Both the position numbers and the translations under genes were made by a program. Positions 43,141 through 51,939 of a stretch of DNA of 64,000 nt are shown here, piece after piece. Below the pieces are notes generated by a model, which was not told where the DNA came from, ran no database searches, and was given only the letters and a program-made list of their open reading frames with translations. The stretch covers positions 1-64,000 of the forward strand of contig DATLRV010000022.1 of NCBI GenBank assembly GCA_035534455.1. The letters are read 5' to 3'. Position 1 is the first letter of the stretch. Each line of letters opens with the position of its first letter. Source of the DNA: JAJYVT01 sp035534455 (lineage in GTDB: Bacteria; Actinomycetota; Acidimicrobiia; Acidimicrobiales; RAAP-2).

Positions 43141-44262
43141 GTGGCAGAAGGCACCGCTGATCTCGCCGTCGTGTTCGGCGGCCCCTCACCCGAGCACGAC
43201 GTGAGCGTGCTGACCGGGCTCCAGTCCGCCCGCGCACTCGACGCACGGTGCCTGTACTGGACGAAGACCGGCGAGTGGTACGAGGTGGACCGCGGGCTCG
43301 AGGCGAGTGCGTTCGTCGACGGCGTGCCTCGGGGTGCGTCGCGGGTCCAGCTGCTCATCGAGTCGGGGTTCGCGTCCGACGCCTCGCGGTTCGGACGTCC
43401 TCGGCCGCTCGGCGTCGACGTCGCCGTCGTGTGCTGCCACGGGGGACCCGGAGAGGACGGCACGCTGCAGGCCGCCCTGGACCTCGCGGGCGTGCGCTAC
43501 ACGGGTCCGACCGTCGCCGGCGCGGCGCTCGGCATGGACAAGCTCGCGTTCGCGGCCGTCATCACGCAAGCGGGGCTGCCGGCCCTGCCGCGTGCGCTCC
43601 TCGACAAGGCGACGACCGACGTCGGGTTCGGCCCTCCCTACATCGTGAAGCCGCGGTTCGGCGGTTCTTCGATCGGCATCTCGGCCAACGTCGCCGACCT
43701 GCAGACGGCCGTCGCGCTGCTCGACGCGAACCGTCACCTCCGGGCGGGTGCGGTCCTCGAGCCGTACCGTGCAGACCTCTTCGACCTCCAGGTTGCGGTG
43801 CGGTCCTGGCCGGAGCTCGGGATCTCGGCGATCGAGCGGCCCCTCCGCACCCCACGCGCGGGCGGGGCGGCGGGGGAGCCGGACATCCTCGGGTACGCGG
43901 ACAAGTACGTCGGCGGCGAGGGCATGGCGAGCGCCCCCCGTGAGCTTCCCGCGAAGATCGACGCGGCGCTCGCCGACACGCTCAAGGAGGCCGCCGCCGT
44001 CGTGGCGCGGCGGTGTTCGGTGCGCGGCGTCACCCGCGTGGACTTCCTCTCCGACGGCCGTGAGCTCTTCGTCAACGAGATCAACACGATCCCGGGATCG
44101 CTCGCCCGCTACCTGTGGATCGACCCGCCTGTGCCGTTCCGCACCCTGCTCGCCGACATGGTCGACGAAGCGCGTCGACGGCCGTCCCACCACTACACGG
44201 TGGAGGGTGCCGACGGCACCGTGCTCAGGGGCGCGGCGTCGATCGCGGCGAAGCTGGCCTGA
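43141..44262 (+). CDS. ddl: D-alanine--D-alanine ligase-like ATP-grasp enzyme
   Basis: A 373-residue ATP-grasp ligase. It has VVFGGPSPEHDVSVLTG (N-terminal Ddl motif), VVCCHGGPGEDGTLQAALDLAG, YTGPTVAGAALGMDKLAF, PYIVKPRFGGSSIGI, GVTRVDFLSDGRELFVNEIN and TIPGSLARYLW. The usual motif is NEINT-PG-F/M-T; here it is NEINTIPGSLARYLW, which differs at the D-Ala binding end, so the second amino acid or acceptor may differ. Its position 45 bp after the MurF-like gene supports joint function: dipeptide made by Ddl is the normal MurF substrate. Start GTG 43141. It is not certain to be the housekeeping copy. Confidence 0.88.
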   Translation: MAEGTADLAVVFGGPSPEHDVSVLTGLQSARALDARCLYWTKTGEWYEVDRGLEASAFVDGVPRGASRVQLLIESGFASDASRFGRPRPLGVDVAVVCCHGGPGEDGTLQAALDLAGVRYTGPTVAGAALGMDKLAFAAVITQAGLPALPRALLDKATTDVGFGPPYIVKPRFGGSSIGISANVADLQTAVALLDANRHLRAGAVLEPYRADLFDLQVAVRSWPELGISAIERPLRTPRAGGAAGEPDILGYADKYVGGEGMASAPRELPAKIDAALADTLKEAAAVVARRCSVRGVTRVDFLSDGRELFVNEINTIPGSLARYLWIDPPVPFRTLLADMVDEARRRPSHHYTVEGADGTVLRGAASIAAKLA

Positions 44263-44292
44263 GCTCCTGCGTCGGGCAAGCGCGCCGGCGGC

Positions 44293-47022
44293 TCAGGTCT
44301 GCACCGCGCCCGCGCGGGGGCTGTGGCCTGCGAGCTGAGCCCGCAGCAGGACGTACAGCTGTTCGGAGCGTGCAGAGGGCGTGCCACCGGGGTCGAGCTC
44401 GTCCATCCGGCGCTGGCACTCCTGCCACTCGGCATGGAGGCGAGGGGCGTCCCCGGCGGCGGCCGCCACGCGCATGGCCGCCCGCGTGAGCGCTTCGCCG
44501 TAGGGCTCGACCTTCCTCGCCTGAGCCAGTGCCCAACGGGCGAGGTCGATGTCACCGGACCCGAGCGCGCCGCGCACGAGCGCGCAGGCGCCGTCGACGA
44601 CGGCGTCGGCGACCCGGCGCTCGTGGCCCTCGGTTCGCCACCACGCGTATCCCGTGAGCACCCCGCCGAGCGGCTCGCCCTCGACCAGCTGGAGGCCCTC
44701 TCGGAGACGTGCGACGGCTTCGGCGGGGTCGTGTGCGGCCAGGCCGGCACCGAGCAGCACCGGTGCCCGGACCGCGTCGGCGGTCAGCGCGGGGGAGAGG
44801 CGGTAGTGGCCCGATCTGGACGCCGGAGGAAGGAGCGGCTCGCCGTCGGGTCCGGGGCCGAGCGATCGGCGTGCGGCGCCGATCGTGTTGAACAGCGTCT
44901 TTGCCGCGGCGTCGGCGTCGGCGGAGCCGAGGACCCGCGTGCGGAGCCGGTCGCCGGTGACGGGATCCGGCGCGTGCAGGGCGAGGTACGCGACGACCTC
45001 CACCGCGCGCCGCGCCCGCTTCGGTGGCAGGTCGGATCGGAGGCCGACGAGACGCGGGACGCTCGTGAGCAACCGCACCTCTGCCGGTCCGCGGACCGGG
45101 ACCGCACGAGTGACGGCGGCGTCGTCGCCCGGTGCGGTCCCGGACCACGAGAAGAGATGGGCGGTGACCCCGGGCTCCTCGGTCGTCGGGTCCGTGACGT
45201 GCAGGGTCGCCGTGGCGACCCGGTGGTGGACCAAGGGCAGGGTGCCGGGCTCGATTCGCGCCGGAGAAGGCTCCGTGAGCTTCCTCACGGCGCTCGTCCA
45301 CGACCGATCGAGGAGTGGGGGCCGCACGGTCAACCCCAAGGGATGCGCGCTCGCTCCGCGCTGGTCCACGATCACGGTGACGTCGGCGTCGTCGACCTGG
45401 TCTGTCGCGAGCACCGCGCACGCGCCTCGGACTGGCGCCGGGAGGTCGTCGGGGTTGCCGACGAACAGCACGCGCGGACCGCCCGGCGAGCTGGTACCCG
45501 CCGACTGGCCGGGTTTCCGCGTCTGCCTCTGTGCGTCGGAGAAGGCGGCGTTGGTCGCCTGTCCGACGTCGTCGGTGACCAGGAGTGCCTCGTGCCAGCT
45601 CCACGTCGCGACGCCCGCGCGCATCGCGAGCAGGAGATCTGCTGCTCGCGGCCCGACCACCGCGACGCAGGCCCCGGCGTCGACCGGGAGGAGCCACGTG
45701 CCGCGATCGTCGTCGCCGAGGGGAAGGAGTGCCGTGCACCACGGCTCGTCTCGCGCCAGGCGGCGGGAGAGGGCCGCGACGTCGAGCGTGGCCGGAAGGT
45801 GCCAGGTCCCCGCGTCGGTGCGGGACCAGCCCGGGAGACGATCCGGGACGGGTTCGGCGAATCGGACTTCCACCCCGTCGTGGCCGGCGCGCAGCCACTG
45901 CACCGGTCCGGGGGTCGGCTGCAGTGTCCCGAGTGCGTCGCCGAGGAGGCGCGCGGCCGCCTCCACCACGTCCACGAGGGGCACCTCCTCGAACGGGGCG
46001 ACGAACGTTCCCAACGAGGCGTCACGTTCGTCGGGCGCCGGACTCGGTCCGCCCTCTTCGCGGAGGAAGGCCTGGAGGCGACGGAGCTGGCGTGCCCGCC
46101 TCGCGAGGAGCCCGGCGACAAGGGCGCTCACCCCCGCACCGGCGAGCTCCGCAATCGGCAGAAGGGAGCCGACGGGGTCGTGGCTCGCGGCCACGACGCG
46201 CGCCGGCGTCGTCTTCTCCGGGGGCACCCGCCCGGGGGGCTCCTGGGAGCCGTGGAGCTCTCCCACCTCGACGCCGCGCAGCGCCTGCGCGTCGAGCGCC
46301 GGCAGGGCGAGCACCCAACCGGACCTCAACGCCGTGGGATCGACGAACCGGGTGCCGTCGGCCATGAGCCGGCCGAGGTTGGCCGAGGCGATCGCGTGCC
46401 ACGCCGACGAATCGCCGTAGTGCGCGGCCGCGAGCGTGGCCAGGGTGTCGCCAGCGTGCACCGCGACGGCACGCGTCCCCCGTGGTCGCGCCGCGGGTCG
46501 TGTGCCCCTTTGGCCGAGTGGCGCGTGATCCCCTACGAGGGGTCGGACGAGGGGCCGGGCGAGTGGTCGGGCGAACGGTCCGGTGCGTGACCGGGCGGAC
46601 ACCGCGCTGGCGGGCGCGCACGCCGCGCGCGTCGCCGCGCTGCGGGGTGCGGTCGCCCCCGCGACGGATGCGCCCACACCGAAGAAGGACGACAGCGCGA
46701 GGACGCCCAGTGCGATGCGCAGCCCCAACCGGTCGGTGAGGCGCTCCGCCGCGCCGAGGTCCCGGGTCCGGACGCGGGTGACGGCGGCGCGCAGGATCGG
46801 CCACGCGCACGCCGCCCAGGCGCACCAGCTCACGACGGCGAGCGCGTCGAAGAGCCCGGTCCACGACAGCACGTCGTGCCCCTCCCAGTGGCGGGGGAGC
46901 GGGAGCCCGACGAAGCCGACGAGCACGCCGGGCACGGCGACGAAGACGAGGAGCGCTGCCGCCGCGCCAACGCTCGCGTCCCACAGGGCGTGGCGGGTCT
47001 GGGAGGTCGCCGCTCCGGCCAT
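44293..47022 (-). CDS. membrane protein with LysM and BTAD/winged-helix regulatory domains
   Basis: A 909-residue protein. Three membrane segments lie at about 18-42, 55-80 and 103-127. A repeat-like RPLARPLVRPLVGD stretch follows (about 150-165), then a LysM domain (about 185-245; VHAGDTLATLAAAHYGDSSAW) and another hydrophobic segment near 285-305. A long middle region of unknown fold comes next. The last 250 residues are an OmpR-like winged helix (LYLALHAPDPVTGDRLRTRVLG type, RARRAVEVVAYLALHAPDPV) plus a bacterial transcriptional activator domain (TPR-like; ALAQARKVEPYGEALTRAAM, LHAEWQECQRRMDELDPGG). It could link a cell-wall signal to transcription, or be a membrane scaffold with a non-DNA-binding BTAD. 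Its start overlaps the stop of the next upstream gene. Confidence 0.82.
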   Translation of the reverse strand: MAGAATSQTRHALWDASVGAAAALLVFVAVPGVLVGFVGLPLPRHWEGHDVLSWTGLFDALAVVSWCAWAACAWPILRAAVTRVRTRDLGAAERLTDRLGLRIALGVLALSSFFGVGASVAGATAPRSAATRAACAPASAVSARSRTGPFARPLARPLVRPLVGDHAPLGQRGTRPAARPRGTRAVAVHAGDTLATLAAAHYGDSSAWHAIASANLGRLMADGTRFVDPTALRSGWVLALPALDAQALRGVEVGELHGSQEPPGRVPPEKTTPARVVAASHDPVGSLLPIAELAGAGVSALVAGLLARRARQLRRLQAFLREEGGPSPAPDERDASLGTFVAPFEEVPLVDVVEAAARLLGDALGTLQPTPGPVQWLRAGHDGVEVRFAEPVPDRLPGWSRTDAGTWHLPATLDVAALSRRLARDEPWCTALLPLGDDDRGTWLLPVDAGACVAVVGPRAADLLLAMRAGVATWSWHEALLVTDDVGQATNAAFSDAQRQTRKPGQSAGTSSPGGPRVLFVGNPDDLPAPVRGACAVLATDQVDDADVTVIVDQRGASAHPLGLTVRPPLLDRSWTSAVRKLTEPSPARIEPGTLPLVHHRVATATLHVTDPTTEEPGVTAHLFSWSGTAPGDDAAVTRAVPVRGPAEVRLLTSVPRLVGLRSDLPPKRARRAVEVVAYLALHAPDPVTGDRLRTRVLGSADADAAAKTLFNTIGAARRSLGPGPDGEPLLPPASRSGHYRLSPALTADAVRAPVLLGAGLAAHDPAEAVARLREGLQLVEGEPLGGVLTGYAWWRTEGHERRVADAVVDGACALVRGALGSGDIDLARWALAQARKVEPYGEALTRAAMRVAAAAGDAPRLHAEWQECQRRMDELDPGGTPSARSEQLYVLLRAQLAGHSPRAGAVQT

Positions 47023-48032
47023 CAGGGAGCCGGGGAGACGACGAGTGTGAACGAGACGCCGGCGGTCGCGCCCGCAGGCAGTCTGAGAGCGACAATGCAG
47101 TTCCCGCCCCCGTGTCCGTCGTCGAGCTCCAGTGACAGCGGCGAGCTCCCGGTGCGTGCACTCGACACGCCGCCGGGACAGGAGATCTCAACCTGTAGCT
47201 CTTCCGTGCCGCCCCACGTCGCCAGGACGGTGACGACACCGCCACCCCCCGCGGCGTAGGACGCGGACGTGGCCGGAGGGGTGATCGCTCCGTGTCCGGG
47301 GTATGCGCCGGCCGCCGTCGACCTCCCAGTCGTGGCCGTGGAGGCGGCGGATGTGTCGCCCGCCGCACCCTGGGCGCCCGAGCCTGCGCCCGGCGTGACG
47401 GGCGTCGGGGTCGTTCCCGACGGGGAGAGCTCGGGCTTGGTGGACGCCGGCGACGTGGGTCCCGACATGCCGGCACCCGCGGTCGCCGGTCCTCCCCCTC
47501 CCGTGGGCTCCGAGGTGGACAGCGATGCGCCGGGGGATGTGACGAAGATCGCAGCCCCCTGGGGAGGGACGACCTGCACTCCTCGTGCTCGAGAAGACCC
47601 GAGTCCCGGCTGCCGGCGTTGCCCGGCGACCCGGGCGGTCGCCGGGAGGGACGGCCTGCCCGACCCCGCGTGCTCGGCGCGGGGCGAGCCGGTGCCGCTG
47701 TCGGTGGCCGGGCGTGTCGCCGGGGGCCGGTGCGAAAGTCGTGCACCGTGGCCCGTGGCCGTGGTCCGGGGCCCGCTGCCGGACGCGGCGCGGTCGAGCG
47801 CGGCAGCGGACGGCGGCCCGCGGTGACCGGTCGTGGAGGACAGCGCGGTCACCAGCGCCATGAGCGCGAGCGACACCGCAAGGACGCCCCATGCACGGGA
47901 GCGACGACCCGGCTCACCCATCGGATGCAGAGCAAGGCGTCGGGATGTCGGTCCGGTGCATGCCGCGCCGGTAGGCACCGGCGCGCGGCGCCGCGGTTTC
48001 CCCCCTGTCCGTGCCCGGGAGGCACGTACCAT
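47022..48032 (-). CDS. membrane-anchored low-complexity protein, unknown function
   Basis: A 336-residue protein, or 299 if it starts at ATG 47921 just before the signal anchor RAWGVLAVSLALMALVTALS. A long Ser/Thr/Pro/Gly region follows (about 70-250). The last 90 residues look like a small beta domain with two cysteines (ISCPGGVSS and GGNCIVALRLP), probably outside the cell; it ends in GVSFTLVVSPAP. No family is recognised. Start choice: ATG 48032 has a TACGGT element 12 nt upstream, and I keep it, with doubt. The stop/start overlap (TGATG type) with the LysM-BTAD gene indicates a common mRNA. It is a candidate partner or substrate of that protein. Confidence 0.65.
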   Translation of the reverse strand: MVRASRARTGGKPRRRAPVPTGAACTGPTSRRLALHPMGEPGRRSRAWGVLAVSLALMALVTALSSTTGHRGPPSAAALDRAASGSGPRTTATGHGARLSHRPPATRPATDSGTGSPRAEHAGSGRPSLPATARVAGQRRQPGLGSSRARGVQVVPPQGAAIFVTSPGASLSTSEPTGGGGPATAGAGMSGPTSPASTKPELSPSGTTPTPVTPGAGSGAQGAAGDTSAASTATTGRSTAAGAYPGHGAITPPATSASYAAGGGGVVTVLATWGGTEELQVEISCPGGVSSARTGSSPLSLELDDGHGGGNCIVALRLPAGATAGVSFTLVVSPAP

Positions 48033-48131
48033 CCACGGGGAAACACCGTAACGTAGATATGCAACTTTCGTCGCAGCGCCGCCAGGACGCAGAGGGTCGT
48101 CGCACCGGCGTCGCGTGGTTCGCCGGGTCTA

Positions 48132-48890
48132 TCAGGCGAGGAGGGCGGCGACGGCGCGATCGCGGCGTGCGGCGAGGAACCGCCGGGAGTGGCCGGAGGA
48201 GGCGGCGAGCTCGGACAGCGAGTAGCCGAGGACCCTGTGCGCGTACAGCACGACAGCATCGGCGGGGTCGAGGTGGCCCCGTTCCCGGTCGATCGCCTTC
48301 GCGAGCTCCTCGGCGTCGCTCGGCCCGGAGGTGGCGGGTTCCTCGAGGGGCTCGTCCCCCGACGTGAGGTGCTCGGTGCGGTGCAGCGTGTGGTGGCGCC
48401 GGATCCGGCGGTGGAGCCGGCACCTGACCGCCGAGAGCACGTCGAGGACGGCGTACGCGCGGTCCTGCCCGCTCCACTCCTGGACCACCTCCCACGTCGT
48501 CGTGATCGCGTCGACCGTGAACGCGTCCTGGCTGTCCCACTCGCCGTCCTTGCCCCAGGCGAGGCGGCGGCCGACGCCGACGAGGCCAGGGACGAGTGCC
48601 TGGACGAGTGCGCGCGAGACGAGCGGGTGCGCACTCGTCGAACGCAGCACCACCCGGAACAGCGCTGCGGCTCGGTCGCGTTCTGCGGATCCGCGCCCGG
48701 TGCGCCAATCGGCCGGGGTCGACCCGATGAGCGCGTCGACCACGTCGCCGAGATTGCTCGCACCGAGCCTCGCAATGTCCGGCTCCGCCCTTGCGAGGGC
48801 CTCGAGGGCGTCGTGCGACGCCGGCGTTCGACGCAGGGACTCCCAGTCGCGGGCCAGGACGTCGAGGGGCCGGTGTGCGTCGGTCGTCAT
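48132..48890 (-). CDS. sigma-region-4-like helix-turn-helix protein, unknown target
   Basis: A 252-residue protein from ATG 48890. The last 60 residues have a helix-turn-helix pattern like sigma factor region 4 (DPADAVVLYAHRVLGYSLSELAASSGHSRRFLAARRDRAV). The middle (DAFTVDAITTTWEVVQEWSGQDRAYAVLDVLSAVRCRLHR) may be a region-2-like helical part. Its overall plan resembles a diverged ECF-type sigma or a sigma-like activator. A longer frame up to 49013 exists but the extension is low complexity. It lies about 100 bp upstream of the anchored low-complexity gene on the same strand and probably controls it; that is inference. Confidence 0.65.
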   Translation of the reverse strand: MTTDAHRPLDVLARDWESLRRTPASHDALEALARAEPDIARLGASNLGDVVDALIGSTPADWRTGRGSAERDRAAALFRVVLRSTSAHPLVSRALVQALVPGLVGVGRRLAWGKDGEWDSQDAFTVDAITTTWEVVQEWSGQDRAYAVLDVLSAVRCRLHRRIRRHHTLHRTEHLTSGDEPLEEPATSGPSDAEELAKAIDRERGHLDPADAVVLYAHRVLGYSLSELAASSGHSRRFLAARRDRAVAALLA

Positions 48891-49033
48891 GCCCCGACCG
48901 TGCGCGATGGCACTCCCTCCGTCGCTCCCACCCGCGACGGTCGCGGAAAATACCGTCCGTGACCAGGTGCGATATCCACCGGTTGGGCGATCGAACCTCG
49001 GGCGTCGGCTCACGGACCGGTGACGGTGCCGAC

Positions 49034-49039
49034 TACAGT
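49034..49039 (+). promoter_or_regulatory. -10 element TACAGT for the 49049 gene (leaderless)
   Basis: TACAGT ends 9 nt before ATG 49049. Confidence 0.45.
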
Positions 49040-49048
49040 TCAGCGCAC

Positions 49049-49441
49049 ATGGACATCGAGGACTTCTACGACGCGGATGAGCGACGGCGGAGCTCCGCCG
49101 AGGTGGAGTTCGGCCGGGACTGGCGCGATGCGCACGGTGTCCGCTACGAGCTCAGCTGGGTGGAGGACACCGGCGAGCTCTATGTGATGCGCGAGCCGGT
49201 GCCGGTGGAGTGGGCGACACCGTTCGGCGGGATCCACGTGCGGGGCGCCCACAGCACCGACGAGAAGGAGATCGAGGGGATGAGCGTCGCGGTCGTCGGG
49301 ACGGTCCCCGCCCGCGACGCCGTCGAGCAGCTGCTCGGAGGCTGGCAGGAGGCGATCGAGCGTCCCGACAGCGTGGCGTGGCTGGTCGAGCGGCTGCGAG
49401 CACGAGGCGTTCTCGTGCCCGACGCCGCGGTCACACCTTGA
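49049..49441 (+). CDS. conserved hypothetical protein, 130 residues
   Basis: A soluble 130-residue protein from ATG 49049. It begins with MDIEDFYDADERRRSSAEVE, contains the Trp-rich DWRDAHGVRYELSWVEDTGELYVM and the segment VEWATPFGGIHVRGAHSTD, and ends VPDAAVTP. No motif allows a function. The acidic, non-repetitive composition and a leaderless -10 (TACAGT) support it as a real gene. It is 4 bp from the next gene on the same strand and divergent from the HTH gene. Confidence 0.65.
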   Translation: MDIEDFYDADERRRSSAEVEFGRDWRDAHGVRYELSWVEDTGELYVMREPVPVEWATPFGGIHVRGAHSTDEKEIEGMSVAVVGTVPARDAVEQLLGGWQEAIERPDSVAWLVERLRARGVLVPDAAVTP

Positions 49442-49445
49442 CCCG

Positions 49446-49805
49446 ATGCGCGTCGTCGTCGATCTCGACAAGGTCGTCGTCGTCTTCGCCGAGATAGAAG
49501 ACGTGGACACGGTCTCCGTCCTCGTGACGGCGCCTCCGCTCGCGAGCGCCGCGTCGGATGCGACAGTGCACCGGCTGGCCGACGTCCTCGCTGCGACCAA
49601 CATCGGGACCCTCGAGCCCGACGGCACCGTGCGGCTCCACGCGGACGCCGTCCGCTTCCACGCGGCGGGGCAGGTCGACGAGGACTGGGAGCGGCGCTTC
49701 GTCGCCGCATGTCTCGGCGGCGCGGGAGGCGGCGCGGGAGGCGGCGCAAGCGGCGGCGCGGTCGTGGCGGCGCCCGCGGCGGTCACCTGGCCCACTGCCT
49801 CCTGA
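49446..49805 (+). CDS. hypothetical protein, 119 residues, Gly-rich C-terminal tail
   Basis: It starts at ATG 49446, 4 nt after the previous stop, and starts MRVVVDLDKVVVVFAEIEDV. The first 90 residues are compact and mixed alpha/beta in character. A glycine-rich stretch GGAGGGAGGGASGG (about 92-105) follows, encoded by a small DNA repeat GGAGGCGGCGCG. No family is recognised. The close spacing suggests translation together with the 130-residue gene. It converges with the CHAP gene across 42 bp. Confidence 0.55.
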   Translation: MRVVVDLDKVVVVFAEIEDVDTVSVLVTAPPLASAASDATVHRLADVLAATNIGTLEPDGTVRLHADAVRFHAAGQVDEDWERRFVAACLGGAGGGAGGGASGGAVVAAPAAVTWPTAS

Positions 49806-49847
49806 GCGCGCGGCACCGGGTTCGGCCTCGCCCGTGCCCGGGTCGTG

Positions 49848-50711
49848 CTATGCGCCGGTTGCCGCCTGCGGAGGTGGGATCGGCGAGGCGTAGCCGGCGA
49901 GCGGCGCGACCGTCGCCGGCGTGTCCGCTCTGTACTGATCGGTGCCGACCTCGACGACGCTGAACCCGGTGTGGTCGCCGTCGCCGTTCACGACGTCGGG
50001 TCCTCGCGCTCCAGCCTCGTACCCCGTGACGACCGCAACGTGGTCAGCGCTTCCTGCTGGCGCGTCGAGCCCGTAGACCGCGACGTCTCCGGCCTGCGGC
50101 GTGTAGCCGCTGTCCGCGGCATGCCAGGTGTGGTGCGCGACCGCCCAGAAGTAGAAGCTTCCCGACGCCGCGTTGATGTCGGACGTTCCGTAGGCGTATG
50201 TGAAGAGCGCCCCTGCCCTTCGCCACACCCACGCGGCGAAGTCGGCGCACCACTCCTCACTGCGGAGGCCGTGGCTGCACGGGGTCCCGGCTCCCCATGA
50301 GGCGCTGTACTTGTTGCAGTACGAGCTCGACGGCTGGGTGTGGTAGCCGAGCTGCGATTCGGCGATCGTCACGATGTGCGAGCGGAAGGGTGTCGAGGGG
50401 AGCGCTGGGAGTGTCGGCCCACCCGACGCCGACACGCCGAACGCCACGAGCCCCAGAACGGTCACCGCGACCACGATCGCCGCAGAGAGGGCGCGGCGGC
50501 GCCGCACCCGCAGGGACGGCCTCCGCCGCGGGACCGCGGTTGGCCAGAACGCACCGGCTGCGTGGCCGCGCGGCGCGCGGGCTGGCTGGGACCGCACGGC
50601 GGTGTGCTGGCCCACCGAGGTGGTGACGGGCCGCCGAGCTCGTGTACGCGGGTGTTGCAGCGGTGCTCCTTGGCTCCTCGACGTGTCGGGGCGCGGGCAT
50701 ACATTCGCCAC
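49848..50711 (-). CDS. secreted CHAP-domain amidase/peptidase
   Basis: A 287-residue exported protein. A basic N-terminal stretch and a hydrophobic segment (SAAIVVAVTVLGLVAFGVSA, about 75-95) form a signal or anchor. The CHAP domain (about 110-285) has its cysteine in EEWCADFAAWVWRRAG and its histidine in SADHVAVVTGYE, with NGDGDHTGFSVVEVG near the end. CHAP enzymes cut peptidoglycan cross-links or stem peptides. The start is uncertain: GTG 50711 leaves about 70 residues before the hydrophobic segment, and a later GTG (VRSQPARAP) is also possible. Neighbouring genes do not show a phage or wall operon. Confidence 0.82.
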   Translation of the reverse strand: MANVCPRPDTSRSQGAPLQHPRTRARRPVTTSVGQHTAVRSQPARAPRGHAAGAFWPTAVPRRRPSLRVRRRRALSAAIVVAVTVLGLVAFGVSASGGPTLPALPSTPFRSHIVTIAESQLGYHTQPSSSYCNKYSASWGAGTPCSHGLRSEEWCADFAAWVWRRAGALFTYAYGTSDINAASGSFYFWAVAHHTWHAADSGYTPQAGDVAVYGLDAPAGSADHVAVVTGYEAGARGPDVVNGDGDHTGFSVVEVGTDQYRADTPATVAPLAGYASPIPPPQAATGA

Positions 50712-50798
50712 GGCCTACCCGCTCCGCACGGATCCACGATATCGACGCGCGCGGCGCAGGCCGGGGCACCGGAGGGCCGCGTCGCTTCGCGTCCGCGC

Positions 50799-51254
50799 TC
50801 AGCCCCCGCCGGGCGCCCCGGCCGGGACTGTCCCCGGTGTCGGTCCGCCGGGAACCGGGGACTGAGCTGTGGGATGGTTCGCCGCGGCGCACTGCGCTCG
50901 CAACGCCGAAACCAGATTCTTCTCGGAGGTTCGCCCGATCTCTTGGAGAGTGGTCATCAGGGGATTGAAGGCGGGGTTCGCCGACGTCGCCCGTGCGGCG
51001 AGCTGCAGCGCCTGGTCGAGCTGGGCCGTCGCTTGGTCGACCTTCTCGCGGGCGCGTGCCGCGCTGGTCGCGTGCTCGCTCTGGGTGTACAGGCGGATGG
51101 AGGCATCGACGTGGACGCAGGCAGCCTGCGCCAGCGAGCTGCCGCCGTTCGAGCAGCCGCTCAGCAGCAGGGCGGCAGCGGCGCAGGCCGCGGCAGGCAC
51201 GAGAGCGGTCCGCGGACGACGACGGTCCGACGGCGCGCGCCCGACCGTGGTCAT
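50799..51254 (-). CDS. small lipoprotein, unknown function
   Basis: A 151-residue protein from ATG 51254. The signal ALVPAAACAAAALLLSGC with a clear lipobox LLLSGC near residue 27-32 means lipid anchoring at the outer face of the membrane. The mature part is helical with heptad-like Ala/Gln/Leu spacing (ARAREKVDQATAQLDQALQL) and ends in a Pro/Gly tail. No family is recognised. Its start overlaps the stop of the 185-residue gene upstream by ATGA, so the two are co-expressed. Confidence 0.75.
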   Translation of the reverse strand: MTTVGRAPSDRRRPRTALVPAAACAAAALLLSGCSNGGSSLAQAACVHVDASIRLYTQSEHATSAARAREKVDQATAQLDQALQLAARATSANPAFNPLMTTLQEIGRTSEKNLVSALRAQCAAANHPTAQSPVPGGPTPGTVPAGAPGGG

Positions 51255-51808
51255 CCCAACCAGGTCTCGGCGGCCTCGAGGAGGAAGCGGCTGACGGCGA
51301 GGCAGCGGTCGAAGACGTCGCAGAGCAGCTCCTCGCCGGCGAGGACGCGCGCAAGGGAGACAGGGTGCCGCGCGACGATGTTCAACCGGCGCTCCGGGCC
51401 GTCGGTGGCCGAGGCGAACGAGTCGATCGCCGACACTTCGAGGGGCAGCTCGATCCCACCGATGCCGGCCAGGTCGATCGCCAGGCGAAGGAGGTCCGGG
51501 CCGTGCGGCAGGGGTGGGAGCGCCCAGGTGAAGGTGAGGGGGAAGTGGAAATCGTCCGGCGGCTCCTCCTCGTCGGAGAGCTCCATCACCACATCCTCGA
51601 AGGACAGCAGCACGCGGGGGTCGACCTCGAGGGCGAGGTGCAGATCGAGTGGTCCGCCGCACCCTTCTTCTGGGTGGAGATCGACCTCCCAGACCTGCCG
51701 CAAGGAGTACGTCTCGACGAAGTGGCGCTCGTCGTGGACGTGGAACCCGTGGTCGACGGAATGGTCCTTCAGGTCGGCGACGTAGCCGGCGACGTCGATG
51801 GCAGCCAC
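51251..51808 (-). CDS. conserved hypothetical protein, 185 residues
   Basis: A soluble 185-residue protein from GTG 51808. It contains HVHDERHFVETYSLRQVWEV, LHPEEGCGGPLDLHLALEVDP and LSDEEEPPDDFHFPLTFTW. A C-terminal helix (LLCDVFDRCLAVSRFLLEAAETWLG) closes it. No catalytic motif is seen. It is preceded by a TAGTCT element 9 nt before the start, so it is probably leaderless. It overlaps the lipoprotein gene downstream. Function unknown. Confidence 0.7.
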   Translation of the reverse strand: MAAIDVAGYVADLKDHSVDHGFHVHDERHFVETYSLRQVWEVDLHPEEGCGGPLDLHLALEVDPRVLLSFEDVVMELSDEEEPPDDFHFPLTFTWALPPLPHGPDLLRLAIDLAGIGGIELPLEVSAIDSFASATDGPERRLNIVARHPVSLARVLAGEELLCDVFDRCLAVSRFLLEAAETWLG

Positions 51809-51817
51809 AGTGGTACG

Positions 51818-51823
51818 AGACTA
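51818..51823 (-). promoter_or_regulatory. -10 element TAGTCT for the 185-residue gene (leaderless)
   Basis: On the minus strand TAGTCT ends 9 nt before GTG 51808. The divergent IMPase gene has the same hexamer. Confidence 0.55.
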
Positions 51824-51939
51824 GGGGGTACCCGCAGGGGCTGTGGTGCGACGCAGAACCAGCGCCGCGGCCCGACCTTCCTGCGAGAGGGGGATCTGCC
51901 CTGCAAGAGAGGGATCTGCCGCGAGCGGGTGGTCGCCGG

